The notes below the pieces were generated by a model, which did not search any database, was not told the origin of the DNA, and saw only the letters and a list, made by a program, of their open reading frames with translations. This document shows, one piece after another, positions 57,808 through 64,000 of a stretch of DNA of 64,000 nucleotides. The stretch spans positions 434,001 to 498,000 of the forward strand of contig NW_027526485.1 in the NCBI RefSeq assembly GCF_052857255.1, in the 5' to 3' direction. Every line of letters starts with the position of its first letter. The first letter of the stretch is position 1. The stretch comes from Amblyomma americanum (taxonomy: Eukaryota; Arthropoda; Arachnida; Ixodida; Ixodidae). The position numbers and the translations under genes were made by a program.

Positions 57808-58314
57808 TCTTAGGTCGGGGTCCGAGCGTTGCTGCTGAGCAAAAGAGCTGGGGCTGATGGGTCCCCGGAAGGCGTCCTCATCGTCGTCCGGCGGCGGTGC
57901 ATCTACAGGGGCTCGTGAGAGGCAATCGGCATCAGAGTGCTTGCGTCCGGACTTGCAAACGACGGTGACGTCAAACTCGTGGAGACGCAGACTCCATCGA
58001 GCGAGTCGGCCAGAGGGGTCCTTCAAATTGGCAAGCCAGCAGAGCGCGTGGTGGTCGCTGACCTCCTTGAACTGCCGTCCGTAGAGATAGGGGCGGAATT
58101 TTGACGCAGCCCAGATGATGGCAAGGCACTCCTTCTCAGTTGTCGAATAGTTAGCCTCGGCCTTGGAAAGGGAACGGCTAGCGTATGCGATGACTTTTTC
58201 CAGCCTGTCACTTTTTTGAACGAGGACGGCGCCTAGTCCCACGCTGCTTGCGTCGGTATGAACTTCAGTATCGGCGTTTTCATCAAAATGTGCAAGGATC
58301 GGTGGGGACTGTAA
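57808..58314 (-). pseudogene. pol: gypsy RNase H, right arm
   Basis: [36 protein letters not shown] as on the left; two amino-acid differences seen. Shares the +1 insertion before the integrase. Confidence 0.9.
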
Positions 58315-60162
58315 TCAACGCTGAAGTTCCTTGAAGGGTTCTGCTTGCGGCGCTTCCCATTTAAACGGCACGTCTGCCTTCGTCAGTTGGGTCAGGGGCA
58401 CGGCGATGCGCGAAAAGTTTTTCACAAATCGTCGTTAGTATGCGCACAGTCCGAGAAATCTGCGCACTGCTTTCTTATCGGCCGGCGGTGGAAACTGTTC
58501 AATAGCATCTGTTTTCTGCTGGCCTGGGCGTACTCCTTCCTTGCTAACGATGTGGCCTATAAACCGCAGCTCTTCTTAAGCAAAGTGGAATTTTTCTGCT
58601 TTCAACGTTAGGCCAGACGACTTGATTGCGTCTAGTACTGTTCGAAGTCTTTTGAGGTGCTCTTCAAAGTTCGAGGCGAAGACAACAACGTCATCTAAAT
58701 ATACCAGACAAATTTGCCACTTCAGGCCTGCCAGCACTGCATCCATTACTCGCTGAAACGTCGCTGGTGCGGAACAGAGACCAAATGGCATCACCTTGAA
58801 CTCAAACAGCCCATCCGGAGTGATGAATGCTGTCTTTTCGCGATCTCTTTCGTCGACCTCAATTTGCCAGTAGCCGCTCTTGAGGTCCATCGATGAGAAA
58901 TATTTGGCATTGCAGAGGCGGTCCAGTGTGTCGTCGATGCGGGGGAGGGGGTAGACGTCCTTCTTTGTTATGTTGTTCAAGCGGCGGTAATCCACGCAGA
59001 ATCGAAGTCAGCCGTCTTTCTTTCTCACTAGAACAACCGGTGCCGCCCATGGGCTGTTTGAAGGGTGGATGACGTCGTCGCGAAGCATTTCTTCGACTTG
59101 GTCCCGGATGGCTTGTCGTTCTCGCGGGGACACACGGTAGGAGCTTTGACGGAGAGGTCGAGCGTGTTGATCCGTTATGATGCGATGCTTGGCAATTGGC
59201 GTCTGTCGCACCTTCGGCGATGTCGAAAAACACTCGCTGTAGCTTTGAAGCAGATTGCGGATCTGGTCTTGTCTGTTCCGGTGCAGGGCTGGGTTGATGT
59301 CCAAAGTGGGCGAGTTCTCTTGGTCAGGCGAATCTTCTGCGGAGGGGTCGGAGAGGGCGGAGGAGTCTCGTACGTCAGATATTTCGTCGAAGAAAGCAAT
59401 CGCCGTTCCTCTGTTAATGTGCCGGTATTCTTCGCTGAAGTTAGTCAGCAGTACTTCGGCCTGGCCATTGCGTAAATGTGCGATGCCTCTTGCGATGCTG
59501 ATTCCTCGGTCTAGGAGCAACTGCATGTTGCCGTCGATGATGGCTTCAGCGTTAATGGCTTTCGCGGCGCCTACGGTCAGGATAACGCTTGATCGGGGTA
59601 GGACGCTCACTTCTTCCTCCAGGACACTCAGGGCAACGTGATTTTCCCGAGTTTCCATCGAAGCGTTGGCTTCGTCCGTCGAAAGCGTGATCAGCTTGCA
59701 TCGCAGGCCGATGATCGCCTGATGCTCATTAAGGAAATCCATACCCAAGATCACTTCGCGGGAGCATTGCGGGAGCACAACAAAGGTCGCAGGATAGGTA
59801 TGTCCTTTGACAGTCACTCGCGCTGTGCATCGTCCTGATGGCGTAATGAGGTGTCCCCCTGCGGTGCGAATTTGTGGGCCGTCCCAAGCCGTTGTGACTT
59901 TTCTCAGCTGCGCAGCGAATGTTCCATTCATCACCGAGTAATAGGCTCCTGTGTCGACTAGAGCGGTAACTTTCCGGCCGTCGATAGTCACTTTTAAGTC
60001 AGAGGTCCTGGCTCTTGCATTGCACGTCGCTCTTGGCGTCGGGTCACGGCTTCGTCGCGTATGCGAGCCGCGGGTGGGGCGTATGGTCGAAGCTCTTCTG
60101 GGTGGCGGCGTCGTTTTCAAGGCAGCCTGCGTCGTGGTCGGGGTTCTCATTGTGTGCGGCAT
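58315..60162 (-). pseudogene. pol: gypsy protease and RT, right arm
   Basis: Protease active site is DTGAYYSVMN here versus DTGADYSVMN on the left. RT has SSMDLKSGYWQIEV, MPFGLCSAPATF and VYLDDVVVF. Same four stops as the left copy. It retains the 18 bp (near 58358) that the left copy lost. Confidence 0.92.
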
Positions 60163-60284
60163 CGGTGCAACGAGTGTCGGTTCTTCATGTGGCGTCGCGG
60201 GTGCAGCGTCTTCATGGGGCGTGGTCGGTGGAGGATCTTCGGCGTTTCGCTCTTTAGCAACCTCACCTACAGAGGTTGCTGCCT

Positions 60285-61451
60285 TCAGTTTCCCCTACGG
60301 GGGCTGGGAGATCTTCCTCGTACCGCGGCTGCGTAGCTGCGGCGTGCCGACGCAAAGCGCGAGGTTGACGGCGATGGTGAGCGCGAAAAGCGGTTTGGCG
60401 TGTACTCTTCTCGAAGCAGGTACTCGTCGATTTCCTGCGGGCGTTGCCCGAAGCGTGGTCGTGGGGCGTTAATGGCAAATCCTCGAAGACCGATACGTCG
60501 GTACGGGCAGTGACGAAGAATATGGCCGGCCTCACCGCAATGGAATCACAACGGCCGGTTGTCGGAAGTCCTCCAGGCGTCGCATTTCCTGGGGCGTCGG
60601 TCATAGGCTGGGCAGGCGGGGGCTGGGAGGCGGCGTTGTGGTACAAGTGGCTCATCTCGGGGAGGACGTGGGGGTTGTCGTTGGGGCTGGGCAGTTCTTA
60701 CTGCAGCGGCGTAGCTCATGACCCGGGGTTCTGTGGCCGTCGGGTGCCAAGTGCTTGTTGCACTTCTTCCCGTACCACGTCCATCAGAGTCGCTGCTTGT
60801 GCGCTGTGGGGAGGATGGCAGTAATCGGCGTAGCTCCTCTCTGACGATTTCGCGGATAACTTCCCGCAAGCTGTCGCTGGTGGTGGCCGGCGTGTCCGAA
60901 AGGATTGCACCGGCAGAGGAAGGACGATTGTACTGCCGAGCTCGGACGTCGAGGGTCTTCTCAATCGTGCATGCTTCTTGCATGAATTCCTCGACTGTTT
61001 TTGGCGGGTGGCGGACGAGGCATGCAAAGAGTTGTTCTTTTACGCCGCGCATTAAAAACTGAACTTTCTTTTCCTCGGTCATCCCGGGGTCGGCGCGGCG
61101 AAATAGGCGCTTCATCTCCTCGACGTAACCGCGGACGGGCTCATTCGGAAGCTGGATCCTGGACTCGAGGAGTCGTTCGGCTCTTTCTTTCCTCACGACA
61201 CTGGTGAATACCTTCAATAGTTCTCTCTTGAATAGCTCCCATGTCGTAAGGGACGACTCGTAGTTTTCGTACCACGTGCGTGCGGAGCCATCCAATGAGA
61301 AGAACAGGTGTCCAATTTTTGCCGCATCATCCCACCCGTTGAATGACGCCACGCGCTCAAATTGATCCAACCATTCTTCAGGGTCTTCGCCTAGGGATCC
61401 ATTGAAAGTTGGCGGCACCCGCGGCTGCTGCAGTATGATCGGTGTCGACAT
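60285..61451 (-). pseudogene. gag: gypsy Gag, right arm
   Basis: 301 residues to the shared TGA at the first zinc-knuckle Cys, then in the same phase FHCGEAGHILRHCPYRR and a basic tail. The frame after the stop is better preserved here than on the left. Differences include YENYESSLTTWE versus YKNYESYLTTWV. Confidence 0.9.
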
Positions 61452-61642
61452 TTTCGGCGAGGTTGCGGTGCTCGTAGCCGCGTCTTTTCGCTGTCTTGTG
61501 CGGTCCGGCAGTTTCCCGAACTCAGGCTCCTCTCCCTGGAGACGTCGGCTGGCTCGTCCTCGGGTGCGAAGCGCTCAAGGCTGGCTTCACGACTAGAAGG
61601 GGGCGTCCGGAACATGGAAGGCTACCCAGCACCTCCGCCAAA

Positions 61643-62013
61643 TGTCACGTAGTGGTGACGGCAGTCGAAGCAGCGATGAAGACGGACGAAAGGGTCTTCT
61701 AAAAGAACTGTTTATTGGGCTGACTTGCACCCAAAATGGACTGAATCACTCGGCGGCGGCGAAGCGACAAGCGTGCTCGGCGGTCGTCGAACTGAATGCC
61801 GGCTGCTGTCGGCCGTGCTCAATTTAAAGCTGATAGCGAACTTTCGAGATAAAGAGCGCAAAGTTACTAGAACATTCCGGAACAACGTAGAATCAGCTCT
61901 GCCTGGCTGCGATCAATCGAGATAAATCTAGTCGCGTCATGCGTCGCAAACAAAGCGATAAAGTGATGTAGCGGCAGATTTGAAAAACGAACACACTGCA
62001 AATATTCGCGGCA
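61643..62013 (-). repeat. 5' LTR of gypsy element, right arm
   Basis: 371 bp; about 2 differences from its mirror 41814-42184. The primer-binding-site complement precedes it at about 61625-61640. Confidence 0.95.
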
Positions 62014-62302
62014 ATATTACTTCTCCCCCTAACCTCTCTTCCTCTCCCCTCACCTGTTTCATTTCATTTCTCCATTCTGCCTGCTATCGTTTATTTCCGC
62101 TGCCCCAGCTCAGGTGTTTCAGTATCGATGGCAGATGCCGGGGCTAGCAAAAATGTTTTCCTTCCTTTTTGCTATTATTTTTAATAAAACCACTACCACC
62201 ACCACCACCACGCCGGTGCACTTTCGTGCGTTCAGCGGAACGGTAGGTGTGATCCATGCGACGCCTGCCGTGGAGACCCACACCGCGGACCGTGGCCGCA
62301 AT

Positions 62303-62599
62303 AATTGGTTGTGGTGGAAAGGAAACGGCGCAGCATCTGTCTGATATATCGTTGGGCACCTGAACCACGCCGTAAGGGAAGCGATAAAGGAGAGAGTGAA
62401 AGAAGAAAGGAAGGAATAGGTGCCGTAGTGGAGGGCTCCGGAATAATTTCGACCACCTGAGGATCATTAACGTGCACTGACATCTCGCACAGGACACGGC
62501 GCCTTAGCGTTTTGCTTCTATAAAAACGCAGCCGCCGCGGTCGGGTTCGAACCCGGGAACTCCAGGTGAGTAGCCGAGCTCCCTGGCCACTGATCCATC
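62303..62599 (-). repeat. Ruka-like SINE, right arm copy
   Basis: Mirror of 41228-41524, with box B gggttcgaaccc complement at about 62543-62554. Confidence 0.85.
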
Positions 62600-62666
62600 G
62601 CTAAATTAAATTAAATTAATTAAAAGCAACGAAATTAGGGTTTATATTAAATAAATAAAAAAATTT

Positions 62667-62840
62667 AAATTGGTTTTCAGGAAAGGAAATGGCGCAGTAC
62701 CTCTCTCACATGTCGGCGGACACCTGAAGCGCGCCATAAGGGAGGAGAAGGAGAAGGAGGAGGTAAACTTTAATAAAGAAAAGGAAGAGATAAAGGAAGG
62801 ACTCCGGAAGAAAGAGGCGCCGTAGTGGAGGGCTCCTCGC
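62667..62840 (-). repeat. SINE 3' fragment, right arm copy
   Basis: Mirror of 40985-41160; the pyrimidine tract is one unit shorter (3-bp difference). Confidence 0.7.
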
Positions 62841-62949
62841 GCATGCGCAGCATGGCTCTCCAGGAATTACGTGAAACTGCGCAGTCTCGGCCAGAGTTGC
62901 GCACGATACAGGAGGAGGAAAAGGAGGATAAACTTTATTTTCATCCACC

Positions 62950-64000
62950 AAGGTAGCAGTTGGTTTGGGGTTATAGCCTCACTAAGTGGCCATGAGTCCG
63001 TGGCGTTCGGCGACTTCTAGGGCTCTTGTGACAACCCGGATATATGTGTCCGAGTAGGAACTGAGCAATGCGGCCTCCCGCTGGTCTAGATTCGAGAGCT
63101 GAAAACCTCGCGGAGGGGAGACCTGAAGGCAAGCCCAGAGTATGTGGAATAGAGTGGCATGTTGGCTACATAGTTGACAGGAGGGAGAGTAGAGTCCAGG
63201 GTATATGCGGGCATATATCGCGGGGGGCTGGGGAAGGAGTTCGGTTGGAGTTGCCTCCACGCAACCTCTTGGGGCTTGATTAGAGAAATATGTGCGGGGG
63301 CATATAGAAGTCTACCTAAGCGGTAGTGCATGGTCATGTCATGAAATGTAACCATACGATCTCTCGCCGCACGCAGGACGGGCGACACCACATCGCGGTC
63401 GACGAATCCACGGACATGATTTCGGGCCACCTTGTTCCCTGTCTGGGATGAGAGCTCAGTTACCCAGATCAAATGGATCGGGCGGATTTGGTCCTTGGTG
63501 GAGCAGAGGAGAGATAGGGTGGTGGGGGAGACCCGACCTTTGGTGAAATTGCGAATCGCATATTTAGAGTCGCTGAAGATAATTCCTGCAGAAGTGGAGA
63601 CCATCGCCATGGCTATGGCCGCCTCCTCGGATTCTTCAGATGATCTAAACGGAATGGAGCACGCAACCAAAGGCCGTCCACAGTAGTTTACAAGCGCGAG
63701 CAAAAAAACATCGCGATCGGAGTATTCGACAGCGTCGACGTAGACCGCTGTCTGATCTGTTAAATACTCTTTATGCAGAGACTTCGCCCTGTCCTTGCGG
63801 CGAACGGCATGATACCCTGGGTGCATGTTTCTCGGTAGAGGTGTAACGATAAGGTTGCTGCGGATATGGGACGAAAGCTGGGCCTTGTCGGCGAAGGTCG
63901 TTTCCAAGCTTATTCCAAGCTTGTCGAGTATGTGGCGTCCCGTGGAGATGTGGTTGAGACGCTCCTAGTGAGAGGTGAGATGAGCTTTCGAGAGCTCTGT
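62950..64000 (-). pseudogene. I-clade LINE RNase H and tail, right arm (cut by window end)
   Basis: Mirror of 39824-40880. RNase H landmarks YVDAVEY, EEAAIAMAM, FSDSKYAIRNF; after a frame shift the zinc motif CQLCSQHATLFHILWAC. The gene continues past the window end toward the RT. Confidence 0.85.

Larger units (their letters stand above)
56089..62017 (-). mobile_element. Complete but dead Ty3/gypsy element, right arm
   Basis: Mirror of 41810-47711 with LTRs at 56093-56463 and 61643-62013 and the same atat target duplication at 56089-56092 and 62014-62017. 27 bp longer overall than the left copy, because it lacks the left-specific deletions. It shares the gag TGA, the RT stops, the RNase H/integrase frame insertion, the integrase TAG and the Asp-to-Glu change. 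Confidence 0.95.
53733..64000. repeat. P2 right arm of giant inverted repeat (runs off window)
   Basis: Mirror of 39824-50068. Starts at ggccagtg inside the LINE RT. By-eye amino-acid differences between arms: about 3% in the LINE RT near the centre, about 1% in the LINE RNase H, about 0.4% in gag, and 2 changes in 273 residues for the outer LINE. The last bases of the window still match 39824 onward. Confidence 0.95.

Overview
The window looks like nuclear DNA of a hard tick (Ixodida, probably a metastriate genus such as Rhipicephalus, Dermacentor or Hyalomma). The main clue is several copies of a tRNA-derived SINE that I recognise as Ruka-like. Other clues are Penelope-like elements (PLEs) with a GIY-YIG endonuclease, RNase H-bearing I-clade LINEs, CR1-like LINEs and Ty3/gypsy elements. 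The species is inference; no search was run. I see no convincing single-copy host gene, rRNA or functional tRNA. Almost everything identifiable is a transposable element, nearly all of it broken.

The dominant architecture is two very large inverted repeats. Palindrome 1 (P1) has a left arm at 1011-12361, a spacer at 12362-15440 and a right arm at 15441-28603. Palindrome 2 (P2) has a left arm from at or before 39824 to 50068, a spacer at 50069-53732, and a right arm from 53733 that runs off the window end. Mirrored positions sum to about 25183-29614 in P1 and 103800-103827 in P2; the steps in these sums mark arm-specific insertions and deletions. P1 arms are mostly non-coding, with PLE pieces, a GGGC/GCCC-rich repeat zone and a gypsy gag fragment at the outer ends. 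P2 arms carry, in mirror image, an I-clade LINE tail, Ruka-like SINEs, a complete but dead Ty3/gypsy element with 371-bp LTRs, and the 3' half of a second RNase H LINE whose 5' half exists only in the spacer/right copy.

The two arms of each palindrome are not identical. P1 has a PLE insertion with an 11-bp target duplication only on the left, a 157-bp fold-back insertion with a 10-bp target duplication only on the right, a 4.26-kb deletion on the left and a 547-bp deletion on the right. P2 arms differ by 1-, 9- and 18-bp indels and scattered substitutions. This rules out a simple strand-switch read artefact. A real segmental inverted duplication, or two haplotypes joined head to head during assembly, both remain possible.

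The interval 28604-39823 holds a CR1-like LINE, a long TCTG microsatellite, SINEs, a PLE-like fold-back and a diverged, rearranged copy of a repeat also present in the P1 arms. It also holds the 5' part of the I-clade LINE whose tail enters P2.

Relative chronology is readable in P2. The gypsy element inserted first: its two LTRs differ at about 9 of 371 positions and its two arm copies share all major lesions. The inverted duplication, or the last arm-to-arm homogenisation, came later: the same LTR differs between arms at only about 2-3 positions.
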